Shown here piece by piece: positions 12,332 through 24,804 of a DNA stretch of 64,000 nt. The notes under the pieces were generated by a model, which ran no database searches, was not told the DNA's origin, and worked only from the letters and a program-made list of their open reading frames with translations. Made by a program: the position numbers and the translations under genes. Source of the DNA: Neofusicoccum parvum. Taxonomy: Eukaryota > Ascomycota > Dothideomycetes > Botryosphaeriales > Botryosphaeriaceae. Position 1 is the first letter of the stretch. Each line of letters begins with the position of its first letter. Where the stretch lies: positions 310,001 through 374,000 of the forward strand of contig CP087222.1 in assembly GCA_020912385.1 (NCBI GenBank), read 5' to 3'.

Positions 12332-14321
12332 GGGGGGATGCAGAGAGGGCATCATTTGACGAAAGAAATGAGCGAAGAAAAAAAAGAGTGAAGACTCTTA
12401 CGGCCGACCTCCAAAAAGAGCAAAAATCGACCGCGGACTTCTGGCATGACTGCATGAAAAGAAATCAGGCCAAAGGTCTTACATTGGGATGTGGGATGAA
12501 AGAAGGAGGAAGGGAGGGGTATGCCGGCAATGTTGGTTTGGCTGGTTCGATCTGCGTGTGTGTTTCTATGATACCTACCTATTTGTGTTTCTTCCATCCT
12601 CTCTTCTTGGTATTTACTTTTTTTTTTTCCCTCCCGTGGGCTGGGTCACTTCTCTTGTTGTCTTTTCGACCCTGCGAATCTTTCTGTACTCCATTGCAAG
12701 GCGAACGAACGTTTCCGTTGAGATACGGGCTGGATTCTGCTCGCTTCCCGATCTCCCGTCTTTGAAATGCTTTTGTGTAATGTGTGCTGAATGGAAATTA
12801 TGAGCTGAATTCTGGTCTTCGTCCGACGGAGAACGGCCGAGAATGATACTGAAGTGAGAAGATACATGCTCTGAGGGAACCGAGCTGATAGAAATATATA
12901 TCAAGCGCAACCGCTGACCCCTCACTACGAGGAACTATCGTCATGCTATAGGTTGAATTAAAGTTTCTCTCTTCCCGTCCGCCCGTCCAACGGGCCGGAC
13001 TAGTGCATGATGTGTTAATTTACACCTGCATACATGGCCGATTCGCGAACTATTGTACCAACTTCACATGCGAGCCGTCGGACTATTTGCCCCGACACAA
13101 ATGAGTTGTGACGAGAGTGCCAGGCCCGTCTAGTTGGACAGTGCAGCCCCCTACGAAGACATGCGCGTGTTGCAGTGCTTTCCGAATTGGTGGTGTCTCT
13201 GGGTCGGTGGTGCGGGAGGCCGATGGTGGCGCGCGCAGTGTTTTCGCGTCTCGGGAGCGACGGCGCCGTTAATCTATGCCTTTCAACGCTTGTGTTGGGT
13301 TCGCGTACTGCGCTGGATGTCTCGCGAGAAGCAGCGTCATTCGACCTATGGGGGAGGGAGGATGGGCGGGCGGAAAAGGATGGTGGAGCGGCGGGAGTGT
13401 TGACGGCCGTTCCGGTGCCAGCGGAAGCGGTTATTGGCTGGCACCTCGGGCAGATGTGGGGAAGTGTGAGTGAGAGGTGATGATGTGGAGGTGGCAAATT
13501 GGTCGATCATCATGGAGCCACGGAATCTTTCATGCCACAGTGGGTCGCGAGGGGAATAGCCTTCAACTCAAATAAAGCTTGTTGGTGGGGAGTTGAAAAA
13601 GAGATCGTCTGTATGGGTTTGAAGTATTAAGTAAATTATATTAGTATTTGGATAGGTACTTCATTCTCCCGTACAGGTACTGACCATCTCTTCTGCGACC
13701 TATTGTGGCGTGGGGTTCAAGGCGTCGAAGAGTTAGCCCCTGTTAATGAATAGGAACACCAGTGACGGTAACAGCATGATATGCTCCAGAGATGCCACTG
13801 CTCCGCTAATGATTCGGGAAAAATAATTCTACCAAAAGGGGGTATATAAAGCCAAGCCGCACATACGCACCCTCCCCCTCCCACCTATGAATAGGCAAAA
13901 AATGAAAGACTCACCCTGTGATTTTCACCATCTGTATTCCATCGTTTGTCGACGTATCGCTCATCATTCATTCTTTGGAAATTTCCGCGTGCATAAACGG
14001 CAGCCGCCGCTATTCTTCATGGCCATCCAAAGAAGGAAACCCCCTTCTCCCCCGTGTGCCCGATTCCCCATTCATTCCCTTTCATCCTAAGACCGGTTGG
14101 TATTCCCGACCTGATCCTTGTTCCTTTCCAGTAATTCGTCATCATTCATCCCCACAACCGCAACTTTTCTCCTCTGTTCATAGAAATAGTGGTATTAACG
14201 ATCGGAGCGAGGCCCATGCATCCAAGGCGAGAATTGCGAGGATGAGGTGCAGGCTCTGGCAGAATGTTGGCACATCTATATAAGCCGCTATCGCCAGGAT
14301 TCAGCCAGGTTGGTGGTTTGC
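12332..14321. other. Non-coding region between Rom2 and dynein light intermediate chain
   Basis: Two kilobases between convergent genes. It contains a T-rich run near 12618-12629 and an AT-rich patch near 13620-13690. The longest frame (13015-13497, minus) has the Arg/Thr/Pro-rich make-up of chance frames. Both 3' UTRs must lie here; nothing else is supported. Confidence 0.45.
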
Positions 14322-16120
14322 TCAGGATCGTGGACTGCTTGTCTTCTTCATGAGGCCGGCGAAGAAATTGGCGAGGCGTTCGTTCTCTGTCTTGCCGTCG
14401 TCTACGGGGCTGGATACACCACCGTCGCTGTTGGGTTCTTCACGATTCGCCTCGCGATCCTGTGTGGTCAAAAATGTTAGTACTACGATAAGAGGAAGGC
14501 TGACTGCAAATGAACGTACCTTCAGGCGCTTCAGCATGTCGTCCGCGTCCACCTGAATGCCGCCCATGTTAAACTGCACCGGTCCAATGTGCTCTTCCAC
14601 AACGCCGCTGCCTGCGTTATTCGTACCGCCCACTGACGAGTCTCCGGTGCCATGAGTGATAAACGCGCCGGCCTTCTTCTCTTTACTGCTTGCTGTCTTT
14701 GCTTTCTCATCTTCGGCGCGTAATTTGTCGAGAACTTCGAGTTGGCTGGTGAGGAATGCCTGGTTGTCCTGGCTATCGATTTCGATTCCATTCGCGCCGT
14801 TGAGAGTGTTGACTGATAGACCTTGCGCAAGCAGCGAATCCCGCGTCGGGTCGCGAATGGTCTCTTCGTAGATGGAAACGGCTGGAGATTCCTCCTCGGG
14901 CTCTTGGCTTGCACCATTCTGGGTAGCAATGACTCCGTTTGCTTCTTCTCCGTTGGTCTCGCCATTCAGGGATTGCTGCCGTGGTTGCGGTGCTTGGATG
15001 TCAACCGACCAAGCCTGGCTGACGCCTTCAGCGTCGAATCCGTCACGCAGTACGCGGATCTTTCCCCAGGAGTCCCAATTTGGTGGGACGAGAACGCGGT
15101 CGCGATCAATGACGTTGTGCTTTAGCTGATTCTTCTGGAGCATTGACTTGATGCTGAGACTGGAGTGCACGAGCGTCTGTAGCGATCCGGGTGCTGCGGG
15201 CATCGTGTAGATGAGCGACGCGCCATGCTTGAGCAGGATTGTACGCATGTACTGCAATACAAAGTCGAACTCCTCCTCTTTCCATCCACGCTCCCTCTCC
15301 AGTAATTCGATCTTGTCTGCGTTCTGGCAAACCACACACAGCGGTATGCCAAGCGGCTCATCCCACTCGCCTGGTCCCACAGGTATCGACACATCTCCAT
15401 CTGCTCCGGTTCCTGGAGTACCGTCGAGATTGTTTTTCCGCCCCCGCTCTTGCCACGAAACTATGTTCTCCTCCATTACGTCTTTGCAGTCATCGTCCAA
15501 GGATATCATGAGGGAGCGTAGGACGCGGATCCATTCGCGCAGTTGGCGGACCCAGAGCCACGGTTGTGACCAGTCAAGCAAGATAACTATCAACATGTTC
15601 GGCAGTGTGCGCGGCGTGAGAAGTGGCTTGAGGAGCGGGGTGAAGGAAGGCGACGGATCGGTGAGCAGGTAGAGGGACAGGCGGGCGAGAATATCTAGTT
15701 TTGTCAATACATTGCATGCAGAATGGCGCCAGAGACTCCAGCGCACCGTCTTGATCGGCATCCAGTACGTCTTGATACGTATAGCCGAGCGCGAATTGGT
15801 TGGCGATGGGCGGTCTGCGGCCACGGTCCGGCGGCCGCCTCCTGCCGCCCTCATCCATCGTGAGCGATTCTAGGAACTCCTTCTGTGTGTCAGGCGTGCC
15901 GCCTGCAGACGCCGAAATCCACTGTCAGACTTGGTTCACTGGCAAAACAGTTGGGCTTGAACCGACCTAGGACCAGCAAGCTCTTCTCCGGTAACCGCTT
16001 GCCGCTGGACACGCCGTCCAGCATGGACGACCAGATGTTCTTGTTCTCATCGCGGCTTTCAGGGCGGCTGGGCGAGCTGCTGCGGTTGGTGTAGGAGGAT
16101 ATGCGGTGTGATGCGGCCAT
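14322..16120 (-). CDS. Cytoplasmic dynein 1 light intermediate chain
   Basis: Four exons on the minus strand: 16120-15967, 15902-15747, 15694-14520 and 14459-14322 (1623 coding bases, 540 residues). The N-terminal Ras-like domain has the fungal degenerate P-loop L-V-L-G-G-T-P-D-T-Q (about 48-57), followed by F-A-L-G-Y-T-Y-Q-D-V and the conserved L-L-D-W-S-Q-P-W and W-I-x-x-L segments. The protein links dynein heavy chain to cargo adaptors in minus-end transport on microtubules. The C-terminal third is low complexity and ends in a short helix (about L-A-N-F-F-A-G-L-M-K-K), as expected for the adaptor-binding tail. The last intron (14460-14519, 60 bases, with a TACTAAC branch site) is open in frame and is easily missed. 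It is divergent from the Bax-inhibitor gene. Confidence 0.88.
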
Positions 16121-16708
16121 GGTGGGCGTTGAGAGCGCGGTGGACAGCGGCGATAGGGGCTGAGGTGTGCTCAATGGGGGCTCAGCTTGGTTGCAGGCAG
16201 AGCGCAGGGTCTATCTGGTCATGGCGCTGGTGCGATGGGGCGGGGTGTTGGCGTTGGGGTGGAGTTGGTGGAGGGTTGTTTGGCTCATCTCCTGTCGCGC
16301 TCGCCGGCGTTTCTGGGGAGGACGCGCTGTTCAAACACATGCCTGAGGCCAAAGCTTGGCGCTCCAGGGCGCGCACCGCCGCCGATCTTGCTGCCCGGCC
16401 AGAGCGCCCCATGCAGCAGCATGCACGTCGCGCAGCCCGCGCATCCTCATCGCCGGAAGCATTCTGATAGCACGTGGGAGCGCGTCCTGACGTTGGTTGC
16501 TGAGCTTCAGCGTTGGGCGCATTCCAGCAGCTTCTGCCTGCCCGTCACGCCGCCTGCGCCCCGCGCTTCGCCTGCACAAAGCTAGGCGCGCGCGCATCCG
16601 TCATCCTTCTCCGCTGCCCGTCTTCCTACCGAAGTAATCTCGCACACCTCACCAACTCCTCGAGCGCACCCAACACGCCACCTGTGGAATCGCACAACGC
16701 CCTCGCAC
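16121..16708. promoter_or_regulatory. Bidirectional promoter, dynein light intermediate chain / Bax inhibitor
   Basis: A 588-base head-to-head interval serving both genes. GC-rich with no clear TATA element. The plus-strand end near 16600-16700 is C-rich, like other leaders in this window. Confidence 0.5.
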
Positions 16709-17788
16709 ATGAGCAGCAACCACAACTACAGCACCATGGCCGCGAACACCAAGTACCAGCCCGCCCCGACGCGCGATTCGTTCGACGAGGAGGAGCAGGC
16801 TGGCTTCAGCCAGGCGCCACCCGCCTACGAGGCCGAAGCTGCCACCAACGCCGCCTTGCTCTCTGGAGTCGCGCGCGGCGAGTACGATAATGTGCCGGAC
16901 GACTTCAAAGTTCGTGGAGCTGCGCAAGATATATGGGGTCCTTCGACTAACAAGGCGTAGTTCGGAGGCGTGGTCGCCGAGGCGACTCTCGACATTCGCA
17001 TGCAGTTCATTCGCAAGGTCTACGCCATCCTGTAAGTTTTCGCATACTGAGGCCTGTGTTTGATCTTGGGAGAGCGCCTTCTTTGAGCTGAACGTGGTTG
17101 CGTACGAGACACTGGATCGCAAAGATGCGGCACCCATTTTCACGACACTCTGTACTCTGCCGAGGGGCAACGTTGCTAATAATACCTGCCTAGGACTGTT
17201 CAGCTCCTCGCAACTGCTGTCCTGAGCTCCATCTCGTTCTTCAGCAAGGGCTACAAAGACTGGATCCAGCATAACTCATGGATGATGTGGATTTCGCTCT
17301 TCGGTGCCATCGGCTTCATGCTTCTCACTTTCTGGAAGCGCAAGTCGTACCCAACCAACCTGCTATTCCTGACTGGGTTCACCGTCCTGGAGGCCTACTC
17401 TATCTCCGTCATAACATCCTTCTACTCCGCCACGATCGTCCTTGAGGCTCTAATCTTCACTTTGGCCATTTTTGTCGCTCTGACCCTCTTTGCTTGCCAG
17501 TCCAAGTACGACTTCACTTCCTGGATGCCCTACCTCTTTGGTGCCATCTGGGTCTTGATCATCTTTGGTTTCATGTCGGCGTTCTTCCCATACAACAGCA
17601 AGGTTGAGCTGGGCTATGGCATCGTAGCGGCTTTGATCTTCAGTGGCTACATCCTGGTTGATACCCAGCTCATCATGCGTCACTATCATGTTGAGGAGGA
17701 GATCGCCGCCGCCATGTCGCTCTACCTGGATGTCATTAACCTGTTCCTGGCCATTCTCCGCATCCTGAACAGCCAGCAGAACAACTAA
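16709..17788 (+). CDS. BXI1: Bax inhibitor 1 / lifeguard family membrane protein
   Basis: Three exons: 16709-16909, 16961-17031 and 17194-17788 (867 coding bases, 288 residues). The N-terminal ~65 residues are acidic and cytosolic, with a P-P-A-Y sequence that could be a PY motif for a Rsp5-type ubiquitin ligase. About seven hydrophobic helices follow, from the segment after F-I-R-K-V-Y to the C-terminus. The family-typical G-Y-I-L-V-D-T-Q segment and the terminal Y-L-D-V-I-N-L-F-L stretch are present. Members sit in ER, Golgi or vacuole membranes, modulate calcium leak and affect cell death and the unfolded protein response (yeast Bxi1/Ybh3). An in-frame ATG lies nine codons downstream (M-A-A-N) and is an alternative start. 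Confidence 0.93.
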
Positions 17789-18020
17789 GGTGCCTGCAAT
17801 CGCCTCGTCTGTGGCTCGTTCGTGGGCTTCTCATCCTGAAATCACTACCACATCTCCTATTTGTCGGTTATTGGAGCAACGGCGTTTATGAGAAACGCCA
17901 CTCGTACTGAGTTGGACTGGGCTCTGGTGGTTTGTTTTTCGTTGCTTCGCAATTGAACAGTATGGAATTTCTGAATTTGTACATTGATTATGCTCGTTCG
18001 CTATGCTCGGTGATTCTATT

Positions 18021-18811
18021 TCACCTGTACTGTACCTTTTGGCCACCGCGCTTCTCCAATTTCTGCTGTCGCTTACTTCCAGTGGATGTGCCCTGGGCAG
18101 CGCCATCGCCTCCCGCCCCCGCTAGCCCAGCCATGCTCTGCCTTGCTCCAGTGAAAGTTGTGTAGGCCAAATACGCGGAATATAGCGGTATGACAGTCTA
18201 AGCGCCGACGGAATCAGTATTTTTCTTCCAAACGTTATGCACATAGCTTTACTCACCCAAATCCACCACGCCCCGTCGCCAACGGCAGCGGCCATGACTA
18301 CACAACCATACGTCCAGTACAGCACGTCCCACATCCACTCAGTGAGACCCTGTGCCTCTAGATCTTCGCCGGCGCGACGGAGCTGACCAGTCTCTTTATC
18401 GTACGTGGGACGCGCGATGCGCTCAAACCAGAATTGGATAATCCATGAGGGTAGTGAGCACAGAATGTAGACGGTCATGGAGCGTCGGGACCAGGTCTTC
18501 GAGAACAGGAGCTTGGAGAGAATGTAAAAGGCATGGATGCCGAGGGATATGAGGAGCGTGCGGTTAAGCTGCTCCTTATTCCGTGCAGCCAGCGTCTTCT
18601 GTGATTTCTGTAGGATGGTCAGTAGTATCCGGGTGACGTGGAAGCTCGAAGAAGCGGGTAGAACAGGAATCTCCCACGTCGTCACTGAAGACGCGCAGAG
18701 GGAAATGATTCTTCAGAACAAAAAGGCGACGTCGGAACATGCTCGTCGAAAAGACGACGTTTGCATAATGCAGAAAGTGATCATGGGTAGGGTGCAGCAT
18801 ACCTGGGCCAT
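18021..18811 (-). CDS. SND2: SRP-independent targeting protein 2 (Snd2/TMEM208)
   Basis: Three exons on the minus strand: 18811-18803 (only nine bases, M-A-Q), 18607-18257 and 18197-18021 (537 coding bases, 178 residues). Seen: the conserved N-terminal K-S-Q-K-T-L-A-A-R-N, three or four membrane helices, and the C-terminal K-R-Q-Q-K-L-E-K-R-G-G-Q-K-V-Q-Y signature that closes TMEM208 proteins. That signature appears only after the intron at 18198-18256 is removed; unspliced reading ends instead near 18122. Snd2 is an ER membrane component of the SND pathway that delivers proteins with internal or C-terminal membrane segments to the translocon. It is divergent from cdc27, with 696 bases between the starts. 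Confidence 0.92.
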
Positions 18812-19507
18812 TGGAACACGGTGGTGCAAACCGGGCGGGATGCGAGGAAGCGAACTCGGACCTGGAGGGGGTTGGAGGCGCCGCCGCTCTGGGCGTGCAG
18901 GCAGACAGCTGTTCTTGCGTTGAAGCGCGCGTCAACGAGCGTGAGAGGCGGATTAAGTCGCGAGACGGGGAAAATCGAGCTGGGGTGACGTTTGGGCGGG
19001 CAGTCTCTGGGGGAACCTTGGGCGCGGCTGGGTGCTTGCCGGAAGCGCTAAACGATCGACGGCGCCCGGCAGCCTGCTGCCCGCCAACCGCCGTGCACAA
19101 CAACAGAACCCGTCCTGACGAGACTAGCCATCACAATCGCGCCTCGGCCACCAGTCCTCGCTTCACGCCACGCAGCCTACCTGTCGCGCAACCCGCCACC
19201 CTCCCGACTCCCAGCCTTCATGGCTGCCCGCTGACAGCACCGCTTCCGACCGCCGCGCCGCGTGCATCTCCGCCGAGTCTGTCTCGCTCCGCTTTGTCGT
19301 GATTGACGACGGCCTGTACACAAACACCCCGGTTTTGGTCCCGCGACAACTCAGGCCTGCATTCATGGCGTAACCGCGCCGCAACCTTCCGACCTTTCTC
19401 GCACCCACCCCGAAGGCTCTCGCGAGCTTTCCACCGTCCTCGATCTCTCCCCCTCGACCACCTCCACCTCCGCCGCCGTCGACGTTCTCGACACACCACC
19501 CGCCGCC
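18812..19507. promoter_or_regulatory. Bidirectional promoter, Snd2 / Cdc27
   Basis: A 696-base head-to-head interval. The cdc27 side is a C-rich leader (about 19250-19500). No specific operator was recognised. Confidence 0.45.
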
Positions 19508-22126
19508 ATGTCTCCCACACCGAACCCTTACGTCGTAACTCAGCTGCGACAGCTTATCTACTATCACCTTGACAACGACCTTGTGCAGAATGCACTGTTT
19601 CTTGCCAGCCGTCTGCACGGGCAAGAGCCGCGCAGCGCCGACGCTGCCCACCTGCTCGCGCTCTGCAACCTCCGCCTCGGCCGTCTCAAAGCCGCCTACG
19701 ACTACAGCCGCGAAAAGGGTTTCCGTGGGCAACACCTCGGCTGCGCATATGTCTTTGCGCAAGCTTGTTTGGGGCTGGAACGCTATGCGGACGGCATAAC
19801 AGCGCTTGATCGCGCGCGAGGGTTTTGGGGGGGCCGGATGAACTGGAGTATGTGCTCTTCTAACAAGACCATGGCAAGGCGACCCTGATATACTGACACA
19901 CGGACAATTGTGTTAGACAAGCATTCTGAGGCAAAAAGAGACCATCTGCCCGATGCCGCCGCTGTTAACTGCCTCCTGGGAAAGCTGTGGCGAGCTCACG
20001 GAGATGCCAACAAAGCAATCGCTTGCTACTCCGAGGCACTGAAGCTCAATCCCTTTATGTGGGATGCATTCCTCGACCTTTGCGACAGTGGTGGGTGTTG
20101 CCCTTCCATCACGGGCATACAACCGCTAACCCATCGCAGGCGCCGTTGTCCGTCCTTCCAATGTCTTCAAGATGACCCCAGAGATGTCAGCATTACTATC
20201 GGCGTCGAGCGCGCTCCCCGATTCCCCACCAGCAAACGCGATTCCCGGGCAAAATGCGACATCGAACGGAGTTTTCACCCCTACTCAAGATCCATTTAAT
20301 CCCTCAAACCGAACTGAGAATGGCCCGAGGAACGGCGGCGGCCTATTTTCCAAATTCAACGCTTTCTCGTCAAACCAAAACGGAGGGCACGGATTCGACA
20401 CGGACACTCCAGTCGCCAACGGAGGCTCTCATGACGAAGACGTAATGATGGGTGAGGCGGGTGGAGTGCCAATGAGTCGAGTGCCAAGCGCGGAGCCACC
20501 ACATGCACCCTCTAGGAGACCTCGCCAAGTACCATCCATGACAGATTCGGGAGTCGACGTACCCCGAATGAAGTCCATAACCACACGCAGCCGTGTGAGG
20601 TCTGGGACGGATTCCAGTGACCACGCGGAGCCTGTGAAGCCGACCACCGTAGGGGCTCAAAAGCGGACTGTCTCTGGCAACATGGCACACGCTAGCACGT
20701 CTGCCAGCAACGCAGCCTCTCAACCCAGGAGAAGCCATCGACTGATGCAATCTGTGCAAGATCATATTCGACCATCCAGCAGCAGGACACTAGCAGGCGG
20801 GAAGAGTGTGGAGACTCAAGAAAGGGAGAAGAGAGAACTGAGAAGAGCAAAGCTGCCAACGGCGGCCAAGAGCAGTAGATCTGGCACTTCGGCTGTAGGA
20901 AGAGTGATCAGTGGCAACAGGAAGCCTATCGAAGTCACTGACCGAGATTTGAAAGAGAGCCGATCCCAAAGCGCCTTGAGTGGGAATATGACAATGACTG
21001 CACCCCAGAAGCAGCAGTCGGCAGCGGCTCGCGAGAGTGCTAAGGAGAAGGAAGCGTTACAATGGCTCTTGGACCTGTTTGGCAGGCTAGGGAGTGGCTA
21101 CTACCTTCTCAGCCGCTACTCGTCACAGTCTGCATGGGACGAGTTTAACTCTCTTCCGGTGGCGCAGCGGGAGACACCCTGGGTGCTCGCTCAGATGGGA
21201 CGAGCGCAATACGAACAGGCAAGGTACAGCGAAGCTGCAGAGGTCTTTGAGAAGGTCAAGAGGATTGCACCCTCTCGCATGGAGGACATGGAAGTCTATT
21301 CAACTGTTCTCTGGCATAACAAGAGCGAGACGGACCTTGCCTATCTTGCGCACGAGCTCATTGAAGCAGACCGACTGTCACCGCAGGCTTGGTGCGCTAT
21401 CGGAAACTCGTTTTCTCTTCAACGCGAGCACGACCAAGCAGTAAAATGCTTCAGGCGCGCCACTCAGCTCGATCCCAAGTTTGCCTATGCATTCACTTTG
21501 CAGGGCCACGAACACGTTGCGAATGAGGAGTTCGATAAGGCACTCTTTGCATACCGCAGCGCCATCGCAGCGGATAGCCGGCACTACAACGGGTGGTATG
21601 GTTTGGGTCGGGTGTACGAGAAGATGGGCAAGTACGAAATCGCTGAAAAGCATTACAAGAACGCCCACCACATAAACCCCAGGAACCCGGTGCTACTGGT
21701 GTGTATTGGCGTCGTTCTCGAGAGGATGAGGAAGCCGCAAGCCGCCTTATTGCAGTACAATGAGGCTTGTCGACTCGACCCAAGAAGCGCCTTGGCCCGG
21801 TTCAAGAAGGCGAGGGTTCTTATGAACCTGCGAAAGACGAGGATGGCGCTTGAGGAGCTGGAGATTCTGAAGGATCTCGCACCTGACGAAGCTAACGTGC
21901 ACTTCATGCTCGGGAAGTTGTATAAGATGATGAGAGACAAGACGAGCGCGATCAGACACTTTACCATTGCGCTCAATTTGGATCCAAAGGTACGTCTGCT
22001 TGCTTTTTGCCCGACGCAAAGACTTCACTAACTGTTTTTTAGGCTGCACAATATATCAAGGAGGCAATGGAGTCACTGGAAGACGACGAAGACGACGAGT
22101 ATGACGATGATGACGACGGAGCTTGA
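19508..22126 (+). CDS. cdc27: Anaphase-promoting complex subunit Cdc27/Apc3
   Basis: Four exons: 19508-19847, 19917-20090, 20140-21989 and 22043-22126 (2448 coding bases, 815 residues). N-terminal TPR helices (residues 1 to about 175), a Ser/Thr/Asn-rich linker (about 180-460), then a run of TPR repeats (about 470-785) with the usual W-x-x-L-G, Y-x-x-A and P-x-x-x-x-A spacing, and an acidic tail of Asp and Glu. The segment L-C-D-S-G followed by V-F-K-M, created by the second splice, is typical of Cdc27. It is a scaffold of the APC/C ubiquitin ligase that binds the C-terminal IR tails of Cdc20/Cdh1 and so drives mitotic exit in the nucleus. The short terminal exon carrying the acidic tail is missed without splicing. 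Confidence 0.93.
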
Positions 22127-23463
22127 ACGGCCTAACCCCCATTTTTATCATCACAATGTTGCCCTGCGATTTGGTCGTGCTGGTTGTTGCTTCCTACACA
22201 CACGGAGGGCTTCTACTTGACCGACCTTACACCTCCCTGCATCACTTGGTCATCATATTTGGCGTCTTGCATGCTGTACCCCAACAAAAGCGTGCAGACT
22301 GCTACACGGCGTTTGGCTGCATCTGTGTCCCACCCTTAGCAGAAGTCGCTTCATTCCGATTGGGCGTATGACGATTGGATGGAATACGACAGAAACTCCT
22401 TCCTAAAATTTGGTTTCGGCAAAGCGAGCATGTAGGCGTTGTGTGGAGTATTGTTATTTTTTTTCCGGGTCTTCTTTGCAACTTGTCTTTTGGAAGCATG
22501 CATTGGGATGGCGCTGAACATTGACTTTGAGCAAGGGCAGGGAAACGGCCTTTTCCTGTAACTGTACAGTAGGTATGTCCAGGACGAAGGGGATGACTGA
22601 GAATTTGGGGCTGGGAGGATTTTGGGTGGTATACCACGGGACTGGGAGGGAGGCATTACGTAGTTCTTGTAGCAGGCTCTCATGTCCTAGTAATGGCGAC
22701 GCGGCCATGAGCCTTGAACGGGATTGTCAATGCTTGGCTGCGCTTTTTGGGAGGCGCCTTCGAGTCTCGTGATAATCATACGGCGGAGGAGTATAAGCAA
22801 GGAATGCGCAGGTGGATCTGATTGCAGGCGGGGGGTTGCGCAGCATGCCGGCGCCTCGACAGATCAGCTGCTGCAGGCCCCGCCCAGTCGAGAAGCGCGG
22901 GACCAAGCTTCCACAATCCCTGCATGCAAGCTCGCTCACCGCCCGGCTAGGAGCGCATGCCCAGCTCAACCGTCGGCACGAGAAAAAGAGCCAGCTCCGA
23001 CATCCCACCTCAACACAACCGCCCGCCGACGCCCGCCACGCCCCGCGCACATCTGGACAGCTTGCTCACGACCTCTCCACCATCCCCGCGGTATTTCTCC
23101 TGCCCGCGCTCCAATTTCTCTTGCCGCCAGCAAACCTCTTTGCGGACCGGCAGAGCCAAAAAGTTTCCCATCACGCGCCGCCGGCAACCCTCTGACCTGC
23201 CGCATCTATCGAACCTCGGCGCGCCCTCCGCCCAACGCTCCCACCACCGCCGGCAGAAAAACCGCCGCGAGTCGGAGCCCGCATTCCAACGAGCTGCGCG
23301 CGCGCAAACCGCACACCCAACCAACACCCACAGCAGCCAGCAAGCCCTCACCGCCAACAGCGCCTCCCTCGCAAGCGCCGCGCCGCCCAGCCCACGACCG
23401 CGTCCGCGCCCCATCCAGCACACCTCACCGCACGCGCCCTCCCCGCCGCCCCACCGCATCCCC
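22127..23463. other. Non-coding region between Cdc27 and Slc1
   Basis: A tandem-gene interval holding the cdc27 3' UTR and the promoter and leader of the acyltransferase. From about 22840 the plus strand is very C-rich, which keeps long Pro/Arg/Ser-rich frames open (for example 22724-23593) without any recognisable protein. Confidence 0.45.
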
Positions 23464-24804
23464 ATGGGCGCCCTCCTCCGCGCCCTCGCCGCCGTCGTCC
23501 TCTCGCCGCTCGCGCTGCACGCCCTCGCGCTCGCGCTGCCCCGCAAGCCCGCGACGATGCTGGCGTTCTGCGCGCGCGCGATCGCGTCGATAACGGCGCT
23601 GGTGCTGGCGGCGTGCTACGGGGTGGTGGTCAGCGCGGCGCTGCGCGCGGTCGGCTACGGCGGGCTCAGCCAGTGGACCACGGCGCGCTTCTTCAAGTGG
23701 GCCATGTGGTGGACGACGGGCGTCAGGTTCGTGGTCGTCGAGGGCGAGGAGCACCTGAGCGAGCGGCCCGCCGTGTTTTTGGGCAACCATCAGACGTGAG
23801 TGCCCTGCCCTTTTTTTTTTCTTCTTTCCTTTCTGAGCGTTCCTCCTTTTTGGTGTTGTTTTGTGGTGTCTTGGGTCTGAGGCCCTGTCTGCTGGAGCAC
23901 GGGGCGTTTTAGGGTTGGGAGATCTGGGGAAATTGTGGGGGAGGATGGGTGCACGTGGACGAGCTGGATGTGTGTTTGGATTCTCAAAAGAGCTGGGAAA
24001 TAATTGGGAGTGTGTATACTGCGGACAGATGGCATATTGTGGGATCTCTTCGAAGACTGGCTTCTGCACTAGAGCCAGGAACAGTGCTAACATTGTCTGT
24101 TTGTCTCAGTGAGCTCGACGTCTGTATGCTCGGGAGCGTCTTCCCCAAGTATTGTAGTGTCACGGCCAAAAAGAGCTTGAAGTACACACCTTTCCTGGGC
24201 TGGTTCAGTAAGTTTTCCCCCATCCTGCGTACTTCTGAATACGGCATGCCAACATCCACACTCTCACAGTGACCCTCTCCAAGTCTGTCTTCATCGACCG
24301 CGGAAACAGCAAGACCGCCCGCGCCGCTTTCGACGGTGCCGCCAGCTACATGCGCGACCAGAAACAGAGCGTCTACATCTTCCCTGAAGGCACGCGCTCC
24401 TATGCGGACAAACCAGAGCTTCTCCCTTTCAAGAAGGGCGCCTTCCACCTCGCTGTTCAGGCTCAGGTCCCCATCGTTCCGATCGTTGTTGCGAACTACA
24501 GCAACGTTCTGAGCTTGAAGAGGAAGGTGTTCAACAGCGGCGAGGTTCCTGTTAAGGGTGAGTGATATCCTGTTGCCTACATGCTTCGTATGTTTGGTCT
24601 TGTGCTAATCATACTTGTGGGTCAGTTCTCCCTCCTATCCACACGAAGGGTCTTACCCCCGCGGACGTCGACCGCCTCACGACAGAAACGAGGGACGCCA
24701 TGTTCAAGACCCTGCAGGAGCTCGCGCTAAGCGAGAAGGGTGAGCCCATCGCCATGAAGGTCACAGGTGCCAATCACACGCCGGCGGTCAAGAAGGAGTT
24801 GTGA
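23464..24804 (+). CDS. SLC1: 1-acyl-sn-glycerol-3-phosphate acyltransferase
   Basis: Four exons: 23464-23795, 24110-24207, 24270-24557 and 24626-24804 (897 coding bases, 298 residues). Two hydrophobic N-terminal helices anchor it in the ER membrane. The acyltransferase motif N-H-Q-T-E-L-D (H-x4-D, about residues 108-114) is completed across the first splice; F-P-E-G-T-R-S (about 181-187) binds the glycerophosphate; P-I-V-P-I-V-V forms the fourth motif. The enzyme makes phosphatidic acid from lysophosphatidic acid. The frame is open far upstream, but M-G-A-L-L-R is the first ATG that gives a normal-length protein. Intron 1 is 314 bases, several times longer than the others in the window. Confidence 0.93.

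Noticed and set aside
22724..23593. Long Pro/Arg/Ser-rich frame overlapping the start of the acyltransferase
   Set aside because: It lies in a C-rich leader and reads the acyltransferase exon in another frame. The acyltransferase motifs are in the frame from 23464.
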